A DNA stretch of 62,000 bases from Adiantum capillus-veneris (GCA_014529385.2 CM043949.1:107084054-107146053); one strand, 5' to 3'. Shown: positions 46,012 through 57,551, counted from the first letter of the stretch. A program made the numbers and translations. Notes: generated by a model from the sequence alone, not told the origin.

Positions 46012-46476
46012 CTAAGCTATCAACAAAAGAAAAACACCTCAAGCAAGAGAAATAACAACTACAACAACAGGCAAAAGAAAAGACCTTCAAAGGAACAACA
46101 AATGCGACAAGTTTGGGTACCAAAGCTACTCAAAGCACAAGCATTTTATAAAGGTAACACTAAAATATGGCTACCAAAAGTAGTAGTTCAACGTGGAACA
46201 AGGAAACTCACTCATGTCGCAGACGACTCGACACAAAAGCAAGAAGTCGTAATGAAGAGCCAACAAAAGCCAGCCACAATTGAGGGTGTTACAACCTCGA
46301 GATGGATACCCCATCATCTACTACAAAACCAAGGCTTTTACAATGGTAATAGTCAAATATGGATACCCAGGTTTAGTGTCCATCAAGTCAAAGTAGAAGG
46401 ACAAATGCAAAAGACGGTCACACAAGGACCAAAGATAAGGTGGGTTCCAAAATTGCTATTGGAAACTCCACCATAG
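46012..46476 (+). CDS. ORF with repeated W-[VI]-P...FY-x-GN-x2-IW motif (unknown)
   Basis: From an ATG at 46102 the ORF encodes 124 residues to the TAG at 46474; the frame is open upstream to about 46012 as a Lys/Arg/Asn-rich stretch (KRNNNYNNRQKKRPSKEQQ). The motif VWVPKLLKAQAFYKGNTKIW recurs as RWIPHHLLQNQGFYNGNSQI about 70 residues later and starts a third time as RWVPKLLLETPP at the end. I do not recognise the family. The basic region plus repeated Trp/Pro motif suggests a gag-like or nucleic-acid-binding fragment of a mobile element; this is inference. It follows the CACTA fragment by about 50 bases. Confidence 0.45.
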   Translation, partial: LSYQQKKNTSSKRNNNYNNRQKKRPSKEQQMRQVWVPKLLKAQAFYKGNTKIWLPKVVVQRGTRKLTHVADDSTQKQEVVMKSQQKPATIEGVTTSRWIPHHLLQNQGFYNGNSQIWIPRFSVHQVKVEGQMQKTVTQGPKIRWVPKLLLETPP

Positions 46477-46945
46477 AGAACCAACACATATCTACAACCG
46501 CTTCTAATGAGAGATAAAGAGAAGGCTTCATCAATTTTTACTACAATCGTAGTGCCTGTTTCACAAAGCGAGATCAACATATGGCAAACAAATCAAGAGG
46601 AGCAAAAGTATGCCAACTTACTGGACAATTCCATTATCCACCATAGATTGATAGTAAACAATTGCAAAATTTTGAGATACCACTCCCTTCAAATCATTGC
46701 AATTAATCAATTCTTGCATGTCTTGCTTTCCAAGTTTGCTATTTATATGGAATTGATGTGGGGAGGTCTACAAATGCTACATATAATCAGTAAATTTTTG
46801 TAGCATCTGTTGCATGGATGCCTCTTGCGGTGTACACATCTTCCTAATCAAAAATTTCCACCATGGCTCCTTTTGCTTCGAGTTCACCAAAGATGTCAAG
46901 GGATAAAGTTGTTTAGGAGGTGAGCCGAGAAGGCATTAGGCCTCT

Positions 46946-47027
<82 letters not shown>

Positions 47028-47616
47028 CACAACACAAGAATTACGCAAAATTGACATTTTTAGAACCAAAAGTCATATTGCTAAATGAATATTGAAATTG
47101 ATTACAAGATTAGTTGTAAACAAGGTACTGTGTTCCCCTGTCTTCTTTGTGGTTGAAAGCAAAAGAGAGAGGCATGATGCCATTGACAAAAGAGAGCATG
47201 AGAGGAGACGTACTCTTCCTCTTCTTATTTCTTGCTCTTTTCTCATACTTCAGGACTTGCCTCAACTTGTTCGTCTGCCCTTGCTCCTCCATGGTTTTTA
47301 AAAAACACGCACACACCCAAAATAGAGAGCGAGAGAGATACGGAGTGCTCCTCCTCTACATCATTTGCCTTCATCATCCACTCCCCCTTAAGGGAGTGAG
47401 GCCAAAAAGATAGAGAGTATGAGAGGAGATTTTCTTTGAACTTCCCCTTCACCAACAAAAAGGTCAAGCGAAAGAGATATGCCCTCACTTTCACTTCTTC
47501 TCCCTCTTTGAACGCTTTCTTATTAAAAAAGAAAACCTCTCTTCTGCTTACCACAAAAAAATGTGTCCTCCCTCTAAGATCTTCTCCCCTCTTATTTATG
47601 CCACATTACCCTCCCT
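46477..47616. other. Spacer with (GA)n microsatellite at 46952-47024
   Basis: About 36 GA units at 46952-47024. The rest is CT/GA-rich with no trusted ORF. It ends at the copia C3 insertion site. Confidence 0.6.
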
Positions 47617-47621
47617 ATTTT
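47617..47621. repeat. Target-site duplication ATTTT of copia C3
   Basis: ATTTT at 47617-47621 recurs at 52590-52594, directly outside the other LTR. This fixes both ends of C3. Confidence 0.88.
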
Positions 47622-47831
47622 TGATGGAATTAGGGTTGCAGGAAAACACACACAGCTTGGAGAAGACGAAGGAAGCTCAAGCCACACAACAAAGAGTGTT
47701 TTACTTAGTGTGCAATAGAAAGATAAATAGCCCTAGTATGATGGGCATATATACAATGCACGGGGGGAAAAACCTCCTAGCGAGGGAAAAAATGCCCGGG
47801 CAGACATCACTACCACATGTATATGGTAACA
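47622..47831 (-). repeat. 3' LTR of C3
   Basis: 210 bp. Relative to its partner it lacks about 18 bases, the segment with the TGTGTGAACACAC palindrome. The purine tract inside it is degenerate (ATGGAAGA). Confidence 0.92.
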
Positions 47832-47929
47832 AATCTTCCATGGAGTGATGCGGTAAACGAGAGCTAGCACATGAGAAAAGGGAAGTGCCATGCCCTGAGG
47901 ACATGATCAGTCCACACAGGGGACTAAGC

Positions 47930-49390
47930 CCAAAGATTTGTGGAAAGCTTCAAACTTCTCACAAGACAATGCCTTTGTGAAAAGATCTGCAAGGTTGTCC
48001 TATGTTGGCACATAAGCCAAGCTGATCTCTCCTATTGAGAGCCTCTCCCTGACATAGTGATAATGCACCTCAATGTGCTTTTTGCGGGCATGAAAAACTG
48101 GGTTCCTTGCAATTGCCAATGCGCTCTGACTGTCAGTGTAGATAGTGTTGGCAGTGTCCTGTCCAACACCCAAATTTTTCATAACGCGTCTCAGCCATAC
48201 ACACTCACCCGAGACTGCCCTGTACTCAGCCTCACAACTAGAAGTGGCCACAATAGTTTGCTTCTTGCTCAACCATGATATACATGAACTGCCAAGCATG
48301 AAACAAAAAACACTTGTGGACACTCGCGTGTCAAAACAACCAGCCCAATTTAAGTCCGAAAAAGCATGTAAGTCTAGCGACAATGATCCCCCCTTGGGAT
48401 AAAACAAACCAAGATGTAAAGTGCCACTCAAGTAGCGGAAAATCCTCTTGAGAGCCTGCCAATGCTTAGACAGTGGGCTATGCATAAATTTGCTAACCTG
48501 TGAGACTGCAAAATAAATATCTGGCCTCGTGTTGCATACATAAATGAGGCATCCAATAGCAATTTGGTAAAGAGTGACATCTGCAGGATCACTAGCATCA
48601 TGAAGACCCAATTTCAAAATTGTTTCCATGGGAGTGGCAATAGGTTTGCAATCCTCAAGTCCAAATTTACATACCAATGTTTCTATGGAAGTTTTCTGAC
48701 ACAAGGCAATACCACCATCACATTACTTAAATTGTTTACCCAAGTAATGATGCAATAGCCCCAAATATTTCATCTTCAAAGTAGCATTCAAATTAGCCTT
48801 AAATTTACCAATATGTCTCTCATTTGGTCCAGTGATAGCAAATCATCCATATAAAGAACCACAATGAGAAGTACATCACCCTTATGCTGTACATACAATG
48901 TGCTTTCTATTGGATTGTTACGAAAGCCTCGTTTGACCAAATGAGTGTTAGCCTTCTCATACCAAGCACGAGGAGATCGCTTCAACTCATACAAAGATTT
49001 GTTACATTTGCACACCTTATCCTCTTGTCCTTTCTTAAAAAAACCGTGAGGCTGCGTTACATAAACTTCCTCAAATATGTCACCATTCAAGAAAGCAGTA
49101 ACAATGTCTGATTGACGTACATCCCAACCAAAATGAGTTGCCAATGCACATAGAAAATGCATAGTAGTAATATGACAAGTGGGAGAAAAAGTCTATTTAT
49201 AATCTATGACTTTTTTCTGTGCATAACCCTTTGTAACAAGGCGAGCCTTATAGCGATCAATCTCACCATCCGGCTTGCGTTTCAACTTGTAAACCCACTT
49301 TGTATCAATGACCTTTTTGCCAGGAGGCAAATCACATAAAGTCCATGTGTCATTTTCTATAAGTGCATCATATTCTGATTGCATGGAAGC
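47930..49390 (-). pseudogene. C3 reverse transcriptase and RNase H
   Basis: RT begins with DALIENDTWTLCDLPPGKKV and KWVYKLKRKPDGEIDRYKAR (49393-49193), then VRQSDIVTAFLNGDIFEEVY, LYELKRSPRAWYEKA and VVLYMDDLL (YMDD in place of YVDD, near 48850). RNase H has FSDLNWAGCFDTR, where the DSDW Asp is altered to Asn, then ATSSCEAEYRAVSGECVWLR and DSQSALAIARNPVFHARKKH. Frame changes separate 49193-49162 and 48788-48704. Confidence 0.9.
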
Positions 49391-50700
49391 CATTCAATAT
49401 TATGAATTTTGTGCTTCATCAAAGGACAGAGGTTCCTCAACATCATGTAAGCTAGACACAACCAAAGCATGACAATATGATGCATAAGATGCATGGCAAG
49501 ACTCTGAACGAGGACACCTAGACAAAGGTGCATCCAATTTACTATCACGCAATGTATGCACCAGCCATTTTGGCATACCCCTAGCCTGCTCATTTTTAGC
49601 CCTTTCCTCATCAAGTACATCATGTACATATATATCAGTAATAGGCTGATCTATAATATTTTCAAAAACCCCCATAGGCTTTACATTTGCCTCATTGGAA
49701 TTTACATTTGTACTTCCACCACTGAAAAGAGGCAAGAAAGTGTCATAAATGTCATGTGAGCTTACATTACTCTCTCTAGTACATGACAATAAGGGCTGAA
49801 TAGAATCTTCCACAAACACAACATCTCGTGAAACCAGAATACACTTTGTTTGTGGATGATACAACTTGTAACCTTTGATTTTAACACTATAACCAACAAA
49901 AATACGTTTGACAGCCTTATCATCCAATTTTCTACGTTGTGTTTGTGGCACCACATCATATGCTAAACAGCCAAAAATACGCATGTGCTCAATAGAAGGC
50001 TTTCTATCATGCCATACTTCATATGGAGTAATTGACTGTAGGATTTTGGTAGGACACCTGTTAAGTACATAAGTGGCACACATGATGGTCTCAAGCCAAA
50101 AAGAATGCGGCAAAGCTTGACTTTTGACCATACATTGTGCCATTTTCATAAGTGAGCTATTTTTCCTCTCAGCAACACCATTTTGTTGAGGTGTATAAGG
50201 CACTATACGTTGGTGTTTTATCCCACGACTAGCCAGAGATGCATTAAATTCATGAGATATATACTCCCGCCCTCGATTGGAACGGAGGGTGCCCATAGTA
50301 CATTTCGAGACATTTTCAGTCATAGCCAGAAATTTTTTGAAGCACATAAATACTTTGGACTTCGCTTTAAGCGGAAATACCCATGCATGCCTGAGTAATC
50401 ATCAATGAAAGTCACGAAGTAAAGGTAATTTCCCAAGGACGGAGTTTGGATGGGCCCACAAACATCACTATGCACAACCTGCAACCTGCATGTGTCCCTA
50501 ACTGAACCATCCTTTGGAAACTTAGAACACTGCATCTTACCCAAAATATAGCCTTCACAAACGTGTTTGACAGCTGCTTCAAGAGGCAGCAAAGAAGTAA
50601 CCATATAAGATTTCTGTAAACGCAACAAACTGGCAAAATTTAGATTACCAAAATGTGCATGCCAAAGTTTTTCATCTAAGCAAAATTTTGCCCTCACTTG
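49391..50700 (-). pseudogene. C3 integrase
   Basis: The zinc part is LWHAHFGNLNFASLL with CEGYILGK, where the second Cys of CEGC is Tyr. The core has HSDVCGPIQTPSLGNYLYF, LRSNRGREYISHEF (second Asp changed to Asn) and PQQNGVAERKNSSL (catalytic Glu). The C-terminal half, QPLLSCTRESNVSS to MPKWLVHTLRDSKLDAPLSR, is a 315-codon open frame to 49400. Thus the open frame hides loss of at least one catalytic residue. Confidence 0.88.
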
Positions 50701-52012
50701 TCATACAAAGTGAGCTTATATAGCCCATGACATAAAATATGCAACAATTTCATCACCGAAATTGAGATTGTGTACTGTATATCTGTCATCCACAAATTTG
50801 ACTGCAAGACCAAGTCTAGCAAGTGCAAATACAGAGAAAAGACTCTTCTTGATCCCACGTACATAAAGTGCATTAACTTTCCAACTCCCTAAACTAGATA
50901 AGAGGCATTGTTTGCAGAAGTAACCGAATTCCCATGAGGAACAGACTCAAGAGAGGTAAACAAATCACGATGTGAGGTAATGTGCCTTGTAGCACCATAT
51001 CACAGCCCATTCTGCATTAACATCAACATCACAGTCTCCTTTCATAGAAGACTCAACAATAGCTGCATTTGTAGTGGAACTAGCATTTGCAGTGGAACCA
51101 CCCTCTTTCTTCTTAGCCTCTTTGGCCTTCAACTTAGGAAATTGTTTGATCAAGTGATCATTAGCTTTACAATAATGGCAACGCATCTTCTTTTTGACCT
51201 TATCACCAGAATTTCCAGACAAGTTATTGCCAGCAAAAGCATTAGGAACATGTGATTTTCCACTCGCAAAAGAACCATAAGAAGTGGTTGCATTGCTGTT
51301 ACCACCCTTTCTTAGAGCAGCAATAAAAGCCTGTTCAACTGCACGCTGTCTAGTCCTATTTTTTCTGGAAAGTGACTCTTGCAATAGCAATGTGCACAAT
51401 GCATCAAATTTGACAACTTCAGGATTTCCTTCGGTCATAAGTCTCCAAGTACTAGCAAAAGTCTAGTAAGAGTCTGGCAAGGCATCAAGAACAGTCTGCA
51501 CAAGGGAACTATCTGAAATGACTTCACTTGCAGAAATAAGTTACTCATTGATATCCTTGACACCAGCAACGAAAGTGTCCATATCATCATCCTCATGCAT
51601 AATCTTTGACTCCAGCTCTTTACGCAGCAATGCAATTTTTGCCTCATTGCGGCTTGCATAAAGACCAGCCAGAATATCGCAAGCCTGTTTTGCGGATTTT
51701 GTTGAATGAATGTGAGGAGTAATGGGGAGCTTGATAGACAGCGCAATCAATGCATGAGCCTATGCATTCTTTACATCCCAATGAGCTTGTTCTGTCGTAG
51801 GCAAAACAACTCTAACAGCAACAAGACCTGTAACATCCTCAACATCTCCTATATCCTCAGAACCAGGACGTACATCAATGCCCTGCACAATAAGAGATGC
51901 TCTTTAACACATGAACATGTTGCATCATGTAAGCCCACATAGGGTCATTGTCCCCATCCAATCTGTCCTTAGCAGCAAACATCTTGAACACATATGAGTT
52001 GTTGTCAGTCAT
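50701..52012 (-). pseudogene. C3 gag and protease
   Basis: The start ATG is at 52012 (MTDNNSYVFKMFAAKDRLDG). It continues as SAKQACDILAGLYASRNEAK and GNPEVVKFDALCTLLLQESL to a zinc knuckle CHYCKANDHLIKQF near 51185-51140, where the last Cys of C-x2-C-x4-H-x4-C is Phe. The protease around 50990-50830 is broken by stops and shifts, but IVIRKKSLFSVFALAR-type sequence matches the C1 protease end. Confidence 0.85.
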
Positions 52013-52346
52013 GGTAAATGTTGCACCTGATGTGAAAACTGTCCGAAAAGAGGAGAAACAAAGCGAGAACAACACGTGCTATATAGCACAAACCGTAGAA
52101 GATTGTAAGAGAACTATTATGCAAAAATGGCACTTATAGAAATTCTGCACAAAATGATGAAATAGCCTGTGCAGTACTGCCTGTAGTGAAAACAGAGCCC
52201 GAATCAGAAATCTGAGCAGAGTGAGCTCTGCAAGCACTCCTAAAACAATGGTCGACGTGCGAACGCTTTCCAAAGCTCATTGAAATCGCAGAAAGTGAGC
52301 AGGCATGTGCTGGAGCTACAGTCGACTAAGCCTGGGAGGATGCAAC

Positions 52347-52360
52347 CTACTCTGATACCA
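52347..52360 (-). other. Primer binding site of C3 (tRNA-iMet)
   Basis: On the minus strand TGGTATCAGAGTAG starts at 52360, one base inside the LTR, one mismatch from the C1 site. Confidence 0.9.
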
Positions 52361-52361
52361 A

Positions 52362-52589
52362 TGGTTGAAATTAGGGTTGCAAGAAAACACACAAAGTTTA
52401 GAGAAGACGAAGCAAGATCGAGGCACACAATAGAGAGTGTTTTAGTTAATGTGAAAAGAAAGATAGATAGCCCTAGTATAATGGGCGCATATACAATGCA
52501 CGGGGGGAAAAACCTCCTAGAGAGGAAAAAATTGCCCCGACGGTCCTAGGTGTGTTCACACACATCACTACTGCATGTATACGGTAACA
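52362..52589 (-). repeat. 5' LTR of C3
   Basis: 228 bp, the same length as the C1 LTRs, with the GTGTG-ACACAC palindrome retained near 52548-52562. It is followed by ATTTT at 52590. Confidence 0.94.
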
Positions 52590-52594
52590 ATTTT

Positions 52595-52876
52595 TAGCAC
52601 ATGTTGCTTGGCATCCAAGGCAAGGGAGTTGGGAGGGGCAACAATGTATCCTTTGCCTTATTAGAAAAATGTTGACCGCCTAAAAATGCTACCATCCGCC
52701 CATCCAATGCAAGTGGTGCCACAATGTAATGCCTAGTAGCACCCGTGGGCGAGCACGTGAAGCAAGACGTCAGTTCACCATAGTTGGCCCTTCACAAACG
52801 CATGGGAGAGGGAACCCCCCTCATGATACCAAGGGGAGCGTGTCCAATATTATATGTATATGGTGACCCTTCAAGT

Positions 52877-52908
<32 letters not shown>

Positions 52909-53864
52909 ATGGGATAACATGCAAAACACGTGGCATGCCGAGGTGAATTCCCTTTGAAATCCTTAAAAAAATCCTTTGAATTTCCTTTGAAATCCTTTAA
53001 AAAACATTTGAAAAAGTACAAAAAATCTACTTCTTGAGTCTTATTTTGACCATAGTCTAAAGCCAAGTGTAAATCGTAAACATTATTAAACTTAAACCAA
53101 AAAACACAAATCATAAGCCAATGTTCATTTAAACTTAAATTCTAAATCTAAATTTAAACCTAAACAAAAAATGCAATCCATAAACTTAGATTTAAACCTA
53201 AATCAAAAATATAAACTTAAACCTACAAGTTCAACTTAAACTGAAAAATGTAAATTTAAGACTAAACCTAAACTTAGAATTTAAACCTAAATTTAAACTT
53301 AAATTGAAACCTAAAAATGAAAACTTTAAACCATAAACCTAAATTGAAAAATGCAAACTATAAATTTAAATTTAAAGAAAAAAAAGTCCAACCCTTAACC
53401 GCAAACCTAAACTTAAACCTACAATTTAAACCTGACCTAAAATATGTAAATCTAAACTTAAATCCTCAACCGTAAATTTAAAACCTAAACGTAACTTTTT
53501 CTTTGGATAATATTTTGGCCTTTCTCACCTCCTTGAGTTGTTGTTTGGTCAAGTCACACTTAGCTTCTATGCTCAGCTTCAAAGGCCGACCCTTCATGGG
53601 TTTTAGAGGTTAATAGCTCTACTTTGGTAGCGAGCTAGTTTAGGCACCTCTTCTGGTATTGCTTCCTTCTATGATGTGCAATTTTGATTGCCTTTTAAAT
53701 ATTATTCATGAAGATATCCCAAGTCCTAGGAGTTGCCTAATCCACATCTTTACAAATCTTGATCATACCTTTCAAGGCCACGATTTTGAATAGAGGTTCT
53801 TTGAAAAGGCGAGCCCCTACCGTAAATTGTAAACTTATCTTAAACTAAAAAATACAAACCGTAC
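52595..53864. other. Non-coding spacer with poly-C tract and AAACCTAAA-like stretch
   Basis: A pure C run of 28 occupies 52881-52908. From about 53060 to 53500 the sequence is a loose mixture of TAAACCTAAA, AAACTTAAA and AAATTTAAA words, AT-rich, with no fixed period. 53500-53830 is ordinary sequence without a trusted ORF, after which the AAACCTAAA-like words resume briefly. Confidence 0.75.
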
Positions 53865-54829
53865 TGTTTAGGGAACCACAATGGTCATTACGTATCACAT
53901 CTCAGAAAGAGACGATCCCAAGACTAAAATGTCAATCCGAGTGAGCAAATCACTTGACTAGGGCATGGAGGCATGCTGAGAGGCAATCTCTTTTTTGAAC
54001 ACAATACACTTTGTGGAAACAATCTATGAACTCTCTAATTGTGGAAAACCGGATTTCTACCTCTTGCATCCAACCACACATCCACATGCAAAACCAACAG
54101 CAAATCAACTTCGATCAACACCAAAGTTGGCAGGCACATTCCTTACTAGGTTAGAAACACTTCTAGACTAGCACACCTAAAATCTGCACACTTGCAAAAA
54201 TCACGATTTTCTCCAACATCAAAATTATAGATTGCCGAATCTAGTGTCGATGCGGACACACCTACTACATGCTCCTAAGTTTTGGGATCCACATGCAACT
54301 AACAAAATCTCAAAACGACGCTCGAACAGTGAGACTCGAAGGTTGTGGGAGTAGATGCTTGGATCCTGCGAAATGCTTGCAATGTAGATATCGATGTGTA
54401 GAGCTCCTCGAGACTAATGTGGTGATGCTCTAGGCTTGTCGATATGGTAACCAGATGGTGCAGTGCAAAGAGATGAAATCTTGACAGCAAGAGGGAGCTC
54501 ACAACGTACATTGAAATCCTTATCTCTTATTATGAATAATGAATTGTGTCAAAACCTTACAAAGCTACCTTTTATACCCAGGCTATGGGTCTTTTATGTA
54601 CAAAGACCAAAAGTACTTCAAAAATAATTGACCTATCCTAGAATCTTGTCTTACTTATGATACATCCTGGAATCTCATATCCCCGAATTTCGCATAAATG
54701 AAAAGTGATCAAAGATCTAATGGTTTTTTGATGGGGAAATTACAATTACTTTCTGTTTACATGGGCTCAAACAACCTCTCAAGCATCTTCTTCTCGTGAA
54801 ATGGCATCTATTGTTGGAATCTTATAACA
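53865..54829 (-). repeat. 3' LTR of G4 (left end uncertain)
   Basis: On the minus strand the LTR starts TGTTATAAGATTCC at 54829, right after the purine tract, with a TATA box GGTATAAAAGG near 54568-54578. The end is placed at the TAAACA matching TGTTTAGGG at 53865, giving about 965 bp. There is no partner LTR to check this. Confidence 0.6.
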
Positions 54830-54841
54830 CTCCCCCCTCCT
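54830..54841 (-). other. Polypurine tract of G4
   Basis: On the minus strand AGGAGGGGGGAG directly precedes TGTTATAAG. It closely matches the G2 internal tract at 20648-20660. Confidence 0.75.
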
Positions 54842-56104
54842 ATGTCGTCCTTGGCATGACCATGTGCAATGTTGTTGTTAGGGTTGTCTTCAGTTTTGTC
54901 TTCAAGGCTGTTGACAACACTTTCCCCTCCTTGAGTGATTCATATATGTTGGGTGCTATTTGATGTGTGTGTTGGACTTCGATTGTCAAGGCATCTTTAC
55001 ATCTTGTTGTGCAATCTCTTCTTTGTGGCCACTTTTGGCTGGGAAGATAGCTGTTGTTGTTGCCTACCTTTGTTGGAAATGAGCTTTTGTTGACTTTATG
55101 ATAGCTCTTGCCTGCAACTCCACTGTGATGCAAGTCTTCTACAATATTTCACCAACTTTGAAGGACTTTGTGAACTCCTTATGATTGTTGTTGAGAGCTC
55201 TCTTGCTGAATTTCTCATTGCTTGGCATTTATCTTTATATGGTTTTCTTTCTTGCCATTGTTATTGAAGTTGTGATGATGTCCTTAAAGAGAAGAGTTTC
55301 TCTTGGCAAGCATGTGAAGACCTGCAGCTGTTTGTTGATTCTTTGATGAATGATTTGGTTAGCCATGTCCTTATTGTTGATATAGAAGGAATCTATACAA
55401 GAAAATAATGATGAGTGTTTCTATATTAGTGTCCGAAACCTAGATGACCAAAGTGAAAAAAGTCCGCTGGGAAAAAGGTGCCTTTGGTATACGCTTTTAT
55501 TGGAGTTGAGCAATTGGACATGAAATACTTGTTCATGCAATGTTAGTGCTTGGGAGTGGCAACTTGGATGCACTTATTCAAGCCTAGAAACCCAATTCCA
55601 TAGGTTCTTGAGATTTAGGCCTTTTTTATTACGTTGGTCTTTGGATGCCACCATTCCTTGAAAGTAGCGTTGAGCGGTGATTGACTCACTTGATGCTACC
55701 CACCTTGTCACCTTTTGTTGTTGAGGTTGAACTTGTGCTTCATATATCCAAACTAGGTCAGTGACTTTGGTGTGCTCTTTGGATTAACACTTGGATACTA
55801 ACACTTGATTGATTCTCTTCCTTCTTCTGGAGGCTTTGTTGCGATGGAAACTTGGGTTGATAAACTTTTTGTTTGGGTTATCATTGCATTATCAATGGTG
55901 TGGCTCTTGATGTAGAGGCTACGTTGGCAATTTAGTGGAGACTTGTTGAAGGCAAAGTCGACTTACGAGGTTGATCGGCTTTAGTGGTTGCTTTAGCTTT
56001 ACCTTTCTCCGTGATGGTTGGTTGTTTCTTCTCTGCATGGGCTTGAGGTGCTTCTGGGGATTTTGGTCGTGTTGTTGTTGAAGCTCTTTCTTATGGTTAA
56101 AAGA
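54842..56104 (-). pseudogene. G4 tail region between protease 2 and LTR
   Basis: Directly after protease 2 one frame is Lys/Thr/Pro/Ser-rich (AHAEKKQPTITEKGKAKATT near 56040), comparable to the P/S/T-rich tail of G2. After that come frequent stops, with a 97-codon open stretch at 55133-54840 (HSGVAGKSYHKVNKSSFPTK) that is basic and unrecognised. No counterpart of the G2 extra ORF was found by eye. Confidence 0.4.
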
Positions 56105-56405
56105 AGATGTTCATTCAGATTTTCTTTAAGACCATAATCTCCTTGATATGTTGGGAATCAATTATATAGAACGTGTCCTTGAACTCCCCAATACTCGACT
56201 CAAATACAACAACAGCCACTCCAAAGCTAGGAATCGGCATTTTTGAACTTGTCTACACTGTTTCTTCTAGCTCTGTGATTTGTGGATTTCCCATCATTAT
56301 CCACATACCATAAAGCATTAGATTATTTATTACATAAGGATCTATCATAGCTGAACATGTGATTTTCAGTCTTGTTTTTCCCAATATGTTGAATTTGATC
56401 GTTGT
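56105..56405 (-). pseudogene. G4 second protease-like domain, degenerate
   Basis: The minus strand reads CSAMIDPYVINNLMLYGMW, then GVAVVVFESSIGEFKDTFYI and VLKKI followed by TGA and Met. Aligned without gaps to G2 protease 2 (LLDTGAKHNLLSYGVW to NLGRTWM, 77 residues from the Asp), the Asp, NL, YGxW and final Met coincide. The TGA falls at the Trp of RTWM, so it is probably a TGG change. By eye about 13 of 77 residues are identical. DTGA has become DPYV, so it cannot be catalytic. The match is by position and pattern and needs an alignment. Confidence 0.5.
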
Positions 56406-56585
56406 AGGAGACAATCAATATTTTGTCGTATCATTGTTCTTCCATTGATCTTGAGTTCGTGGAACATCTGATGTGGAACTTAGAAACTTTGCTTCTTCAT
56501 CTGCTTTCAATTATGCTTTTTCTGGAGTCGACTACTTTGAAACAACTTTTGTCAATTCCTCAGGTATGTTGATGACGACACATTC

Positions 56586-56948
56586 TCATGGTGGTTTTTC
56601 TTTCTTTGTTTGTGTCTTTACATGGTGATCCATGACATGCATGTTTATCTTGCTTGTTCTGCTTTCAGACTTAAAATTTTCATTAGTTTCCTTCAACACA
56701 TTTATCATAAAATAAGGAGTTATGTCAAAGCCTTCCCCATCACAAAACTTTGTAGGGGTGATCTCATTGACACACACATATAATGTGGCCAAAATTTGAG
56801 TCCACTCTAGGGGTTCCATTCTTTCCTCTGGGAAAGGTTCATGTACATAATTGGGATCTTCAAATGACCTATGCTCTTTACCCTCCTCTTTTGCAAGATT
56901 GTCACAATTTGAAGCTCCACATATCCATAGGTGAGCTTTAGAGTTCAA
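56586..56948 (-). pseudogene. G4 linker (homologous to the G5 linker)
   Basis: WTQILATLYVCVNEITPTKF matches RTQILATMDVCVNTSMPTQF of G5 (59440 on), and both start with CGAS. The stretch is acidic to neutral without known domain. In G5 it lies before RT; here RT is missing. Confidence 0.7.
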
Positions 56949-56959
56949 CCACGCAATAC

Positions 56960-57551
56960 TTCAGAGTCTACAATAATCACCAAATCAAAATCCTCTACGG
57001 GTGTTCTTTGCACATGTCTGTAGCTGTGGTCTCTTGAATTGATGCGAGTGGTGGTTTCCATGTGGCGCAAGTAGATAAATCATAGCCCCAGTCTTGAACC
57101 ATCTTTAACTGCTGCATGAATGTTCTTCTTAACATAATATCATAGTTATTCTTAGTACCAAAACCTACTACTGCAAATGTATGCTCATACCCAATTCCTC
57201 AAGAAGTTGTCACCACATGGTCCAATATACCCAAAGGCTTTGCAATGTAACCATGATCTAGCTAGAATTTCCTACGTGTCTTCCTAAGGACAAGTTTTCC
57301 CCATTTTTCCCAGATTACTTTAGTGGCAATTGCAACTCTTGCACCCCTATCCAGAATAGCAATGGTTTCTATTCCTTGATGCTCTATGGGCAATATGGTG
57401 TTCCCCTCTTCATCTTCACAATAATCACCAACTTTGTTTATAGGAACTAGCTTCACATCCTATTTGGGTTGACTTCAATCCCCCATTTCTTGACCCATTG
57501 TCTCAATAGGATTTTTGATTCCCATTCTCAAAACATCTACCGACATCTCTT
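56960..57551 (-). pseudogene. G4 protease 1
   Basis: LVPINKVGDYCEDEEGNTIL is followed by AILDRGARVAIATKVIW at about 57365-57310. This corresponds to VLDSGAGVSMVTKSCW of G2 with Ser changed to Arg. Further on, YDIMLRRTFMQQLKMVQDW near 57150 is the LGRPFM block with Gly changed to Arg. Both active-site elements are thus damaged. Confidence 0.72.

Larger units (their letters stand above)
47622..52589 (-). mobile_element. Ty1/copia element C3, full length, same family as C1
   Basis: LTRs at both ends, an ATTTT target duplication and an initiator-Met primer site. The minus strand reads gag, protease, integrase, RT and RNase H, closely matching C1 throughout. Reading frames are better preserved than in C1: integrase and much of RT and RNase H are open. 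Still, stops, a lost zinc-knuckle Cys and a lost purine tract make it inactive. Confidence 0.95.
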
